Assembly (NCBI GenBank): GCA_015234425.1
Contig: JADGNE010000043.1
Location: forward strand, 1 to 64,000
Origin: Devosia sp.
Lineage (GTDB): Bacteria > Pseudomonadota > Alphaproteobacteria > Rhizobiales > Devosiaceae
DNA: 64,000 nt
Direction: 5' to 3'
Of the stretch, positions 1 to 7,491 are shown one piece after another (position 1 is the first letter of the stretch; each line of letters starts with the position of its first letter). Both the position numbers and the translations under genes were made by a program. The notes under the pieces were generated by a model. The model saw only the letters and a list, made by a program, of their open reading frames with translations. It had not been told where the DNA came from and did not search any database.

Positions 1-344
1 AGCCGGATATGCGTGGAGGCCCTGCCTCAGTTACACCACGCCGAGGGACACGATCCAGGTATTCGGCCATCACTTGGTAGTCTGTGCCAGTTCGCCGGGA
101 GAATGTGATGGAAAGGCTCGCCTCTGCGTGGCCGGATCTAGTCGCGTGCCGTTTGCACGCAACGGTCAGGCGCTCGAGTAAGAAGCGGACAAGGTAGTTA
201 TATAGGTGCTGCGGCTGTTTGAATATTTCGTATTTGCCGCTGTGCCTGATGGTTCTCTTGTTGGATAAGACTACGCATGCGCCAAAAGGCTTTGATGCCA
301 AATGGGTGCATGCAGCGATCTTTTGCTCGTGCTTGAGGTGCTGG
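1..344 (-). pseudogene. DUF3800-domain gene, C-terminal part, split by IS66 and cut by window start
   Basis: Read on the minus strand from the insertion point, this stretch stays open for about 114 codons to the window edge without a stop. It contains typical DUF3800 features: a VVLSNKR segment, then HLYNYLVRFLLERLT, then a Tyr/Arg-rich tail. Joined to 2820-3027 after removing the IS and one target-duplication copy, it continues the same frame. DUF3800 proteins have no settled function; they are often found in accessory and defence-type regions (family knowledge). The gene is inactivated here unless a fragment is expressed. The true C terminus lies outside the window. Confidence 0.8.
337..344. 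repeat. Left copy of 8-bp target site duplication
   Basis: GGTGCTGG directly abuts the left end of the IS66 element and is identical to 2820-2827. Eight base pairs is the usual duplication length for the IS66 family. Confidence 0.95.
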
Positions 345-417
345 GTAAGCGCCAAGCTGACCCCGTCTGTTTAGCCGGGTGAGGCGGCGGTATTTTGACC
401 CCTCACGTTGATGATGG

Positions 418-810
418 GTGTCATGTTCTATGTCTGCGACTATGCGTGCGGATAAAAGTTTCCATCTGATCGAAGCCGTGCCGGCTAGGTTTGAAGGCGC
501 TCCGGTAGCACGTCGGCGGCGGTGGTCAGACGAGTTCAAGGCAGAGATGGTGGCACGAAGTCTCGAGCCTGGGGCGAACGTGTCAGCGCTGGCGCGTGAG
601 ATTGGGATTTTACCGTCGCAATTGTTTGGCTGGCGGTCTGATGCGGCCGACAAGGGCAAGGTGAAGCTGGTCGGCAGGAGCGGGACAAGCTCGGGGACAA
701 TGACAGGTGCTGCCATCGAGCTTGTCGTTGGTGGCCTGCTAATCCGGGTCGGCGCCGATATTGGTGAGGATCATCTTCGTCGTGTCCTTCGCGCCGTCCG
801 GTCCGCATGA
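418..810 (+). CDS. tnpA: IS66 family accessory protein TnpA (Orf1)
   Basis: This 130-residue protein is the first of the three IS66 genes. Residues about 27-70 form the helix-turn-helix of IS3/IS911-type Orf1 proteins (RRRRWSDEFKAEMV, then LAREIGILPSQLFGWR), which probably binds the element's ends. The frame opens at GTG 418; an in-frame ATG at 430 is an alternative start. Its stop codon overlaps the tnpB start (ATGA at 807-810), so translation is probably coupled. Known IS66 elements need all three products for efficient transposition. Confidence 0.9.
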   Translation: MSCSMSATMRADKSFHLIEAVPARFEGAPVARRRRWSDEFKAEMVARSLEPGANVSALAREIGILPSQLFGWRSDAADKGKVKLVGRSGTSSGTMTGAAIELVVGGLLIRVGADIGEDHLRRVLRAVRSA

Positions 811-1151
811 TCTCCTCGGGCGTGAAGGTGTATCTGGCTAGCCAACCGGTCGACTTCAGGAAGGGACCTGAAGGTCTGGTCGGGCTGGTGCGCGATGCGG
901 GCGCCGATCCGTTCAACGGCTCGCTTTACGTGTTCCGCGCCAAACGTGCAGACCGGATCAAGATTGTTTGGTGGGACGGCACGGGCCTTTGCCTTTACGC
1001 CAAGCGGTTGGAAAAGGCAGCGTTCTGCTGGCCGCGGATCGGCAACAGCCGGGTCCAACTGAGCCATGCCCAACTGCTGTCGCTGGTGGAGGGCATGGAT
1101 TGGAAACGGGTGCGCTCGGTGCCGGTAAGCCGCCCGCAATCGGCTGGGTAA
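807..1151 (+). CDS. tnpB: IS66 family insertion sequence protein TnpB (Orf2)
   Basis: This 114-residue protein matches the IS66 Orf2 family over its full length. It has the N-terminal VYLASQPVDFRKGPEGL segment, the central FRAKRADRIKIVWWDGTGLCLY segment around residues 48-70, and the WPRI and LLSLVEGMDW motifs near the C terminus. Length is normal for the family (about 115 residues). It begins inside the tnpA stop codon. The biochemical role of TnpB in IS66 is not settled; it is not related to the RNA-guided TnpB of IS200/IS605. Confidence 0.93.
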   Translation: MISSGVKVYLASQPVDFRKGPEGLVGLVRDAGADPFNGSLYVFRAKRADRIKIVWWDGTGLCLYAKRLEKAAFCWPRIGNSRVQLSHAQLLSLVEGMDWKRVRSVPVSRPQSAG

Positions 1152-1223
1152 AAGCCTGCGGCAGACTGACTCACAGGCACAAAAGCTCAGGTAATCCGAG
1201 GCGTTTTGTGCCATGATGCGCCT

Positions 1224-2798
1224 ATGGTTCCGGCCGATCCGCAGCAGCTTCCCGATGACATCGACGCCCTCAAGGCGATGATCGCTGCTGCCCATGCCGA
1301 GATCGCCGAACTCAAGATTATCAACGCCACTGCTGACGAGCGCATCGCCCGTCTGACCTCCATCGTCGCCATGCTGCAGCGTGCCCAATATGGCACGCGC
1401 TCGGAGCGGTTGCGGCACGATCCGCTCGATGACGAGCAGATGGCCTTCGTGTTCGACGAGATCGAAACCGGCATAGAGGAGGTCAAGGCTGGGCTGGAGG
1501 CACGTGACAGGAGTGGCGCCGCTCCGCGTCCGCCGCGGCCTCGAAAGGGCTTTGCCCCGCACCTGGAACGCATCGAGCAGATTATCGAGCCAGAGGTGCC
1601 GGCCGATTGCGTTGGTCTGGAAGCTGTTAGCATTGGCGAGGACGTCTCCGAGCGCCTCGATGTGACGCCGGCCACGTTCCGCGTCATCGTCACCCGCCGA
1701 CCAAAGTACGCCTATCGCCTGGCCGATGGTGAGGATCGTATCGTGCAGGCGCCGGCGCCCGATCACCTGATTGCCGGCGGCATCCCCACCGAGGCGCTGC
1801 TGGCCCAGGTGGCGGTCAGCAAATATGCCGATGGCTTGCCGCTCTATCGGCAGGAAGAGATCTACGCCCGGGATGGTGTGGAGCTGGACCGCTCGCTTAT
1901 GGCTCAGTGGATGGGCCGGCTTGGCTTCGAGCTCGAGCCGCTGGCCCAATACGTCCTGCACACCGTCAAACAGGGCGAAAGAGTCTTTGCCGACGAAACC
2001 CAACTACCGACCTTGGCGCCGGGCTCGGGCAAGGTGAAGACCGCCTGGCTTTGGGCCTATGCCCGGGACGATCGGCCGTTCGGCGGATCAGGACCACCAA
2101 TGGTGGCCTATCGGTTCGAAGACAGCCGATCGGGCGATTGCGTCGCCCGGCATCTGGATGGTTATCGCGGGATCCTGCAGGTGGACGGCTATGCCGCCTA
2201 TAACCGGCTGGGCAAGGATCGTGGCGCCAATGACGCCATGACCCTGGCCGGGTGCTGGGCCCACGCGCGGCGCAAGTTTTTCGATCTGCATGCCAGCCAC
2301 GGTTCGCCTTTTGCCAGTGCCGTGGTCAAGACCATGGCGCCGCTCTGGGCCATCGAGGACGACATCCGCGGCCATGGAGCCGAGGGGCGCGCCAGCATCC
2401 GCGCGGAACGCTCGAGGCCCATCGTTGCCGAGCTGTTCGCCATGCTCGATCGGGAACTGCCGCGCCTGTCGGGCAAATCCAAACTGGCTGAGGCTATTCG
2501 ATATACCCTGAGCCGCCGCGCCGCCCTCGAGCGCTTCCTTGCCGATGGCCGCGTCGAGATCGACTCCAATATCGTCGAACGCGCGATCCGTCCGCAGACC
2601 ATTACCCGCAAGAATGCGCTCTTCGCTGGCTCCGATGGCGGTGGCCGCGCCTGGGCAACGATCGCCACGCTGCTCACCACGGCAAAAATGAACGGTGTCG
2701 ACCCCCATGCCTGGCTCACCCTGACCCTGCAGCGCATCGCCGGCGGCTGGCCAAACAGCCAGATCGCCGACCTCATGCCCTGGAACTTCAACCAGTAA
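1224..2798 (+). CDS. tnpC: IS66 family transposase TnpC (DDE)
   Basis: This is the catalytic transposase, 524 residues from ATG 1224; a TTG at 1206 in frame would add six. It has an N-terminal coiled-coil/leucine-zipper segment (about residues 15-60) as in the IS66 family, then the DDE core and the IS66 C-terminal domain. Likely catalytic residues are Asp257 (FADETQ), Asp321 (QVDGYAAY) and Glu452 (SNIVERAIRP). The central zinc-finger region usual in IS66 transposases is degenerate: only one Cys (in PADCVG) is visible where two CxxC pairs are expected. It lies 72 bases after tnpB and reads to within 21 bases of the right end. Confidence 0.95.
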   Translation: MVPADPQQLPDDIDALKAMIAAAHAEIAELKIINATADERIARLTSIVAMLQRAQYGTRSERLRHDPLDDEQMAFVFDEIETGIEEVKAGLEARDRSGAAPRPPRPRKGFAPHLERIEQIIEPEVPADCVGLEAVSIGEDVSERLDVTPATFRVIVTRRPKYAYRLADGEDRIVQAPAPDHLIAGGIPTEALLAQVAVSKYADGLPLYRQEEIYARDGVELDRSLMAQWMGRLGFELEPLAQYVLHTVKQGERVFADETQLPTLAPGSGKVKTAWLWAYARDDRPFGGSGPPMVAYRFEDSRSGDCVARHLDGYRGILQVDGYAAYNRLGKDRGANDAMTLAGCWAHARRKFFDLHASHGSPFASAVVKTMAPLWAIEDDIRGHGAEGRASIRAERSRPIVAELFAMLDRELPRLSGKSKLAEAIRYTLSRRAALERFLADGRVEIDSNIVERAIRPQTITRKNALFAGSDGGGRAWATIATLLTTAKMNGVDPHAWLTLTLQRIAGGWPNSQIADLMPWNFNQ

Positions 2799-2819
2799 CG
2801 GCCCCGCCTACGCGCTTAC

Positions 2820-2827
2820 GGTGCTGG
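2820..2827. repeat. Right copy of 8-bp target site duplication
   Basis: GGTGCTGG directly follows the right end of the IS66 element and is identical to 337-344. Confidence 0.95.
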
Positions 2828-3027
2828 AAGTGAATATCTCGCTTCGCCCTTTGAGGGAAAATTGCGCCGATCTCATCTCGCCATTTCGTAAGGTGAGCAT
2901 CCTGTTCTGCAGTAAGGAACATTGCGCCTAGGCCGAACCACTGAGACGCCCCGCCCTGTCGCCCGTATTCCCTGATCTTCCCGAGCCCTTCGTCTCCGGC
3001 CTCATCGATATATGCAACGTACTTCAG
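2820..3027 (-). pseudogene. DUF3800-domain gene, N-terminal part, upstream of IS66
   Basis: Minus-strand reading gives about 69 codons starting LKYVAYIDEAGDEG. YIDEAGD is the signature N terminus of DUF3800 proteins. The frame runs without a stop into the IS66 right end and resumes at 344-1. The start is uncertain. CTG at 3027 has an AGGAG eight to nine bases upstream, but an ATG at 3073 with a GAGGGG upstream lies one base out of frame, which would suggest an additional older frameshift. The insertion separates this half from the C-terminal half, so the gene is called broken. Confidence 0.8.
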
Positions 3028-3148
3028 GGGTAGGTCTCCTCATTTCCCTTGTTGGTCCAAACGCCTTACTCATGCCCCTCTGGCTGCTGCCTTTCCCCCT
3101 CTTTCAACCGACAGCCTCAACCACCGCTCGGCCTCAAATGCTGCTCGA

Positions 3149-3427
3149 TCAGCTCCCTCGCCATATCCATGACTTCTCAATAACCGGCTCAAGCACGGAA
3201 TACCCATGCCGACGCAACGCCTCATCTATATGGGCATGCTCTGCAGGATAGTGCTCTCGCACCTTGAGCAGGATGGCAACGACGGTGTTAAAAGCCGCCA
3301 AGGCATTTTCCCTGTCCCAGCCCATGTGGAAATCGCTGGCGTGGGATCGCAGGGCGCCAGCGCACTTCCGCACAAAACGAGCCGCTTCGCGTGGCGACAT
3401 TCGATATAAGGCTGGCACGGGGTCCAT
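3149..3427 (-). CDS. Hypothetical protein, 92 residues
   Basis: I do not recognise this family. It is a small, mostly helical, soluble-looking protein with no signal peptide or membrane segment. It has a conserved-looking SPREAARFVRKCAGAL helix and ends ILLKVREHYPAEHAHIDEAL...WIWRGS. I chose ATG 3427 because a good Shine-Dalgarno (AGGAGCGGAG) precedes it; a GTG at 3460 in frame overlaps the stop of the Excalibur gene (GTGA) and would add 11 residues. It lies between the Excalibur-domain gene and the split DUF3800 gene on the same strand, so the three may have been one transcript. Confidence 0.6.
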   Translation of the reverse strand: MDPVPALYRMSPREAARFVRKCAGALRSHASDFHMGWDRENALAAFNTVVAILLKVREHYPAEHAHIDEALRRHGYSVLEPVIEKSWIWRGS

Positions 3428-3456
3428 CTCCGCTCCTGCGTCAATCCCTGGCGCCG

Positions 3457-3708
3457 TCACCGGCAGATGCTCTCACACGGCACGCCGTCGCTGTCCCCGT
3501 CGAGCCGCCCGCCCCATGAGCAATTATGGAGATACCATCGCGCCTCCTGACAAGAGCCGATGCGTCCGCATGTCTTCCTCGGCTGGCAGGAGTAGGACTG
3601 GGCGACGGTCAAGCCCGTCTCTTCAAGAACGGCGCGGCTGATGCGCTCTTCTCCGAATGCAGGAGCTGACAGCAGGAAAGTCGCCAGCAATATTCCAATA
3701 TATTTCAT
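3457..3708 (-). CDS. Secreted Excalibur calcium-binding-domain protein
   Basis: This 83-residue protein has an N-terminal signal peptide (residues about 1-18, cleaved near APAFG). A C-terminal Excalibur domain follows, with Cys pairs and the EF-hand-like DGDSDGVPCESIC motif at residues 71-82. The preceding CGRIGSCQEARWYL matches the same domain in which Cys residues flank a short helix. Excalibur domains are extracellular and are often attached to thermonuclease domains. Here a thermonuclease-like gene lies just upstream as a separate protein. A GGGGAAG ribosome binding site precedes ATG 3708. Confidence 0.8.
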   Translation of the reverse strand: MKYIGILLATFLLSAPAFGEERISRAVLEETGLTVAQSYSCQPRKTCGRIGSCQEARWYLHNCSWGGRLDGDSDGVPCESICR

Positions 3709-3768
3709 GATGCTTCCCCCAACACTCGCAAGGTTGGCATCCGAAAGTTTTTCTGTCGAGTCTTGTGG

Positions 3769-4218
3769 TCAGCGGCACCACCATTCGTGACCATCCGGCC
3801 ATCGCCGGGCAAGTCGCTCCGAAATCAGGATATCGCCAACGTCGACGCCGTCTATACGGATCGTTGCTAGCGTTCGTCCGTGCCGATCATTGCCGAAGGT
3901 CTCCAAAGTCCAATCGTTGGAATTGAGCAGTTCTCGTAGACGCGAGCTGGCCTGATGAGCCAGTTCCACCTCCGCGGCGCCACCGCAGATGGCCGTGCTC
4001 GGTTCAGGGGTGTCGAAGTCCAGCAGGCGGAGGTTCATCCCATTCAGCCAGAGCGTGTCGCCATCGACGATGCAGGTCTTGTCAGAGGTGTTCGGCTGCC
4101 CCGGCCGACACATTTCCAGGCCTCCAGCTTCCGCAGAGACAGGAGATGCAAAGAGTAAGGTTGCGAAGACCGAGAGAGTGATAGCGGCGTTTCTGATGGC
4201 TGGCAGGTTACTCTCCAT
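3769..4218 (-). CDS. Secreted thermonuclease (SNase-like) family protein
   Basis: This is a staphylococcal-nuclease-fold protein of 149 residues from ATG 4218 (an in-frame TTG at 4263 is a longer alternative). A signal peptide covers about residues 1-29, with cleavage near SPVSA. SNase features follow: CIVDGDTLWLNGMNLRLLDFDTPE (metal-binding Asp and the first catalytic Arg) and a FGNDRHGRTLATIRIDGVDVGDILISERLARRW segment. The expected catalytic Glu lies in the weak middle region. Probable role is extracytoplasmic nucleic-acid cleavage. It is upstream of the Excalibur gene on the same strand, 60 bases away. Confidence 0.8.
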   Translation of the reverse strand: MESNLPAIRNAAITLSVFATLLFASPVSAEAGGLEMCRPGQPNTSDKTCIVDGDTLWLNGMNLRLLDFDTPEPSTAICGGAAEVELAHQASSRLRELLNSNDWTLETFGNDRHGRTLATIRIDGVDVGDILISERLARRWPDGHEWWCR

Positions 4219-4457
4219 CGTTGTGCGTGGGGAAGCGTACAAGGGCTGGCTGGAAGTCAGCAAGGGCGCTAAGGCTGTGATTGACGGGTAAAAGCCGCCA
4301 CGAGCTTGCTAGGCGCCTCCTAAGGGCATTCCCAGCCCATGGGAGGAACGGCAATGGCGCGCCAATGTCGGTAGGCCCCATGCCGTTTGGCCTCTTGCTT
4401 GTGCCAACGCTCAGGCAGACCATGCAACGAGGTAGCGATCGAGCGGAAGGGAGAAGC

Positions 4458-4844
4458 ATGTCCGATCCGAGAGATGCTGAGAGCGAGAAGCGGGCTTGGC
4501 CGGCGATCTGGCGCGGCTTGAAGTGCAAGTGCCCCAAATGCGGCAAGGGCTGGCTGTTCCACCACTATCTTGAACAAGTGGACCACTGCTCTGAGTGCGG
4601 AGAACCATTAGCTTACTACAAGGCTGGGCTCTTCCTGCCTTTCGTTGTGATCACGGTCGTGATTCACATTATCGCGGCAGTAATGCTGGACATAGAACTG
4701 CGGGGCGGAGCAAGCCCGATGGCCTATTTGTATACTCTCGTTCCTCTCTCCATCATCATGCCATTGGCCATCCTACCCTCCTCAAAGGGTGCAATCGTGG
4801 GCCTGATGTGGGCGAAGGGGTGGAGCGACGAACAGGATCGCTAG
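4458..4844 (+). CDS. DUF983 family zinc-ribbon membrane protein
   Basis: This 128-residue protein has two CxxC pairs near the N terminus (CKCPKCGKGWLF and CSECGEPL) that form a zinc ribbon. Two hydrophobic segments follow (about residues 60-82 and 92-112). This is the DUF983 layout common in alphaproteobacteria; function is unknown. ATG 4458 was chosen because a GGAAGGGAGA ribosome binding site precedes it and the upstream in-frame residues look non-coding. It diverges from the thermonuclease gene, and the 239 bases between them probably hold both promoters. Confidence 0.85.
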   Translation: MSDPRDAESEKRAWPAIWRGLKCKCPKCGKGWLFHHYLEQVDHCSECGEPLAYYKAGLFLPFVVITVVIHIIAAVMLDIELRGGASPMAYLYTLVPLSIIMPLAILPSSKGAIVGLMWAKGWSDEQDR

Positions 4845-5159
4845 TTGCCGTCTAAATAAGCAGCCATAGGGCATAGGCTTTCATCCGGACTGCCGACCGT
4901 CGGGCAACTGATTGAGCATGACGCCTATGTCGCCGAAGCTTGGTCACTGAAGCATTCGGCGGGCATCTCTATGCGGAGTGGGAGGACTAGATCGGCTGAT
5001 GCCGCGCCATGTGCCGACTCATGTGCCACGGCGCAGCCGTGTGCCTTTGTCCTTATGTGTATTCACAAGGACTTAGCTGCACGGCACACAATGGCACATA
5101 AAGGCATTGCCATGATGGCAACACATCACGCAACCTATTGATTTCATTTAGGAAATTTT
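4845..5159. other. 315-base gap between DUF983 gene and tRNA-Gln
   Basis: I see no complete gene here. Around 4910-4988 there are two short overlapping frames (one ends FGGHLYAEWED, stop) that could be a degraded gene tail, but no start and no recognisable family. Around 5010-5095 the hexamer TGTGCC occurs several times, with GGCACA in the opposite sense further on, giving weak inverted repeats. The segment lies directly at the 3' end of the tRNA, which is where integrated elements commonly attach. No integrase is present. Confidence 0.4.
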
Positions 5160-5233
5160 TGGCTGGGGAACCTGGATTCGAACCAAGATCGACGGAGTCA
5201 GAGTCCGCTGTTCTACCATTGAACTATTCCCCA
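5160..5233 (-). tRNA. tRNA-Gln (anticodon CTG)
   Basis: The minus strand folds as a full cloverleaf. The acceptor stem is TGGGGAA with TTCCCCA, the anticodon stem is GCGGA with TCCGT, and the loop CTCTGAC gives anticodon CTG. The T arm contains GGTTCGAATCC. The 3' CCA is encoded (complement of 5160-5162). Length is 74 bases. The 3' end faces the accessory region at 1-5 kb. Confidence 0.95.
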
Positions 5234-5473
5234 GCAGAGGCCTGCTGGCCGGGTGGCTGCACCGTGAAACGCGGTTCGCTGTGCAGCGCTGGGTCTGAAT
5301 AGACAAAGGTTTCGGCGATTGCAAGTGCCCCTGTGGATAGTTGCACAATGAACGTGTGCATTGCGCCAAACCGAGCCTTGCTCTACCGTCGTTTTCGACA
5401 ACGCAACACCAAAGCTGTCTCTGGGCGCGGCCGGCCGGTCCGACCTGCGACGGGGCAGCGCAAGGAGATCGAA

Positions 5474-6655
5474 GTGACCGATTCTATTCGGTCCGCCGCT
5501 GCGCCGGTCCCTCGGGCCGACACGGCGCTCCGCACCCCTTCCGATTCGCCTCGGAAGGGAAGGGCAGGGGCTGCGCCCCCGCCAGTGGCGGAGCTGCGGA
5601 CGGGGCATTCTCCCCCTCCAAGACGCCAGCGCGGGCCGCTCTATGCGGCTCTGGACCTGGGAACGAATAACTGCCGCCTGTTGATTGCCCGCCCGCACGA
5701 TCACGGTTTTCGCGTGCTGGATGGTTTTACGCGCATTGTGCGCCTGGGTGAGGGGGTCTCCGTCACCGGTCGTCTCGGTGACGCGGCCATGGAGCGCACC
5801 ATGGATGCGCTGCGCCAGTGCCGCAACAAGCTGCGTGACCACCAGCCAACACGGATGCGCCTGATCGCGACGGAAGCCTGCCGCGCCGCTGAAAATGGCC
5901 CGGCCTTTCTCGAACGGGTCAAGAACGAGCTTGGAATCGAGCTGGAGATCGTCGATCGCCGCACCGAGGCCGAGCTTGCCGTTACTGGTTGTGCCGATCT
6001 GATCGACAGTTCTGCCCAGGGTGCGCTGATGTTCGACATCGGCGGTGGCTCGTCCGAACTGGCCTGGCTCGATTTTCGCGGTGGCCGTCCGCGCTCGCAG
6101 GGCCGCATGTCGGCGTCGATTCGCTCGTGGCAGTCTCTGCCGGTGGGCGTGGTTTCCATCGCCGAGCGTTTTGGCGGGGTGAATGTGACGCCCGAGATTT
6201 TCGAATCGATGGTGTCGTTTGTGTCGGACCATCTGCGCCAGTTCCGCGGGCGCGAGAAACTGCGCCAGATGATCAGCACGCACCCTGTGCACCTGATCGG
6301 CACATCGGGAACCGTGACGACGCTGGCCGGCTTGCATCTCGGGCTCGAACGCTACGAACGCCAGAAGGTCGACGGGCTGTGGATGCGTCGGGACCAGGTC
6401 GACGAGACCATGCGCATCCTGCTCAATATGCCCTTCGAGCGGCGTGTCGCCCATGCCTGCATTGGCAAGGACCGGGCCGATCTCGTGCTCCCGGGCTGTG
6501 CAATTTTTGAGGCCATTCGTCGCGAATGGCCAACCGAGCGCGTGCGCGTGGCCGATCGTGGGCTCAGGGAAGGCATTCTGATTTCCCTGATGGACGCAGA
6601 TCGGGCCCATGCCCGCCCCTATCGCGCAAAGAAGAGGAATGGTCATGGTGGATAA
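5474..6655 (+). CDS. ppx: Ppx/GppA family phosphatase (exopolyphosphatase-like)
   Basis: This enzyme of the ASKHA fold probably removes terminal phosphates from polyphosphate or (p)ppGpp. The core begins at [19 protein letters not shown], followed by the [14 protein letters not shown] segment and the second nucleotide-binding motif [11 protein letters not shown]. It is the short form without the C-terminal HD-type domain. I chose GTG 5474 because AAGGAG lies seven bases upstream, giving 393 residues; GTG 5333 or ATG 5348 are longer options. The first 60 or so residues are Arg/Pro-rich and low in complexity. Its end overlaps the start of rlmE by 11 bases. Confidence 0.88.
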   Translation: MTDSIRSAAAPVPRADTALRTPSDSPRKGRAGAAPPPVAELRTGHSPPPRRQRGPLYAALDLGTNNCRLLIARPHDHGFRVLDGFTRIVRLGEGVSVTGRLGDAAMERTMDALRQCRNKLRDHQPTRMRLIATEACRAAENGPAFLERVKNELGIELEIVDRRTEAELAVTGCADLIDSSAQGALMFDIGGGSSELAWLDFRGGRPRSQGRMSASIRSWQSLPVGVVSIAERFGGVNVTPEIFESMVSFVSDHLRQFRGREKLRQMISTHPVHLIGTSGTVTTLAGLHLGLERYERQKVDGLWMRRDQVDETMRILLNMPFERRVAHACIGKDRADLVLPGCAIFEAIRREWPTERVRVADRGLREGILISLMDADRAHARPYRAKKRNGHGG

Positions 6656-7382
6656 GGCTCTCGGAACAGGCGGTCGCAAGTCCGACAAGGACCTGAAGAT
6701 CCGCCTGAAGACCGCAAAGGGACGGACGACCTCGTCCACGAAATGGCTGCAGCGCCAGCTCAACGACCCTTATGTGGCGCGTGCGCGCGCCGAGGGCTAT
6801 CGCTCGCGCGCGGCCTTCAAGATCAAGGAACTCGACGAAAAGCATAAGTTCTTCAAGAAGGGCATGCATGTCGTCGATCTTGGCGCAGCGCCAGGCGGAT
6901 GGTCGCAGGTCGCGGCGCGGGCGGTGGGTTCCACCGCGGAAAATCCGTTGGTGGTCGGCATCGACTATCTGGAGATGGATCCCATCCCCGGCGTCATCCT
7001 GCTGCAAAAGGATTTTACCGACGAGGACGCGCCTGACGCTCTGATTGCCGCCATGGGGGGCCATAAGGCCGATGTGGTGATGAGCGACATGGCCTGGCCG
7101 ACGACGGGCCACCGGCCCACCGACCATCTGCGCATCGTGCATCTGATCGAGATCGCGGCCGATTTTGCCATCCAGGTCCTAGCTCCGGGCGGCACCTTTG
7201 TTGCAAAGGTGTTCCAGGGCGGCACCGAGCATGAGCTGCTGCATATGCTCAAGCGCAATTTCAAGACCACTTTCCACGCCAAGCCGCCGTCCAGCCGCTC
7301 CGGCTCCGCCGAGGCATATCTGGTTGCGAAGGGTTTCAAGGGCTCGGACGCGGCCGAAGGCAAATTCACTCCTGAGGAGTGA
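6645..7382 (+). CDS. rlmE: 23S rRNA (uridine-2'-O-)methyltransferase RlmE (FtsJ/RrmJ)
   Basis: RlmE methylates the 2'-O of U2552 in the A loop of 23S rRNA, late in 50S assembly. The sequence shows the SAM motif [13 protein letters not shown], the catalytic Asp in [12 protein letters not shown] and the catalytic Lys in FVAKVFQGG. The C-terminal [15 protein letters not shown] completes the K-D-K-E set. ATG 6645 follows GAAGAGGA with good spacing; ATG 6639 is too close to it. The protein has 245 residues with a basic N-terminal tail ([19 protein letters not shown]). It is coupled to the ppx gene by overlap. Confidence 0.95.
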   Translation: MVDKALGTGGRKSDKDLKIRLKTAKGRTTSSTKWLQRQLNDPYVARARAEGYRSRAAFKIKELDEKHKFFKKGMHVVDLGAAPGGWSQVAARAVGSTAENPLVVGIDYLEMDPIPGVILLQKDFTDEDAPDALIAAMGGHKADVVMSDMAWPTTGHRPTDHLRIVHLIEIAADFAIQVLAPGGTFVAKVFQGGTEHELLHMLKRNFKTTFHAKPPSSRSGSAEAYLVAKGFKGSDAAEGKFTPEE

Positions 7383-7421
7383 TTTTAGCGGCCGAGGCCA
7401 TGAGAGCTACGCTCGAATGGC

Positions 7422-7431
7422 GGGGGGGGGG
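7422..7431. repeat. Run of ten G residues
   Basis: A homopolymer of ten Gs lies in the non-coding stretch between rlmE and the MFS gene. It is flanked by two imperfect copies (15 of 17 bases) of ACTCCTGARRAGTGATT at 7368-7384 and 7450-7466. The first copy contains the rlmE stop codon. Confidence 0.8.
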
Positions 7432-7491
7432 CCGGCCGACGGCCAAAACACTCCTGAAAAGTGATTCCGACGGGTTTGGTTTAGAGCGAAC

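Larger units (their letters stand above)
345..2819 (+). mobile_element. Complete IS66-family insertion sequence, 2,475 bp
   Basis: The ends are GTAAGCGC at 345-352 and its exact complement at 2812-2819. About 13 of the outer 20 bases match between the two terminal repeats. The element carries the three IS66 genes tnpA, tnpB and tnpC in order on the plus strand and is bounded by identical 8-bp repeats GGTGCTGG. All three reading frames are intact, so the element may still be mobile. It interrupts a minus-strand DUF3800 gene. Confidence 0.95.

Noticed and set aside
771..2003. A 410-codon minus-strand frame opposite tnpB/tnpC
   Set aside because: It is a shadow of the IS66 genes; composition is Arg/His-rich and no family is recognisable.
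1..5159. Prophage or complete integrative element
   Set aside because: No integrase, capsid, tail, relaxase or attachment repeat was found; only the IS66 element is demonstrable.
5213..6763. A 516-codon minus-strand frame opposite the ppx gene
   Set aside because: It runs through the tRNA-Gln gene and mirrors ppx; the real gene has clear family motifs.
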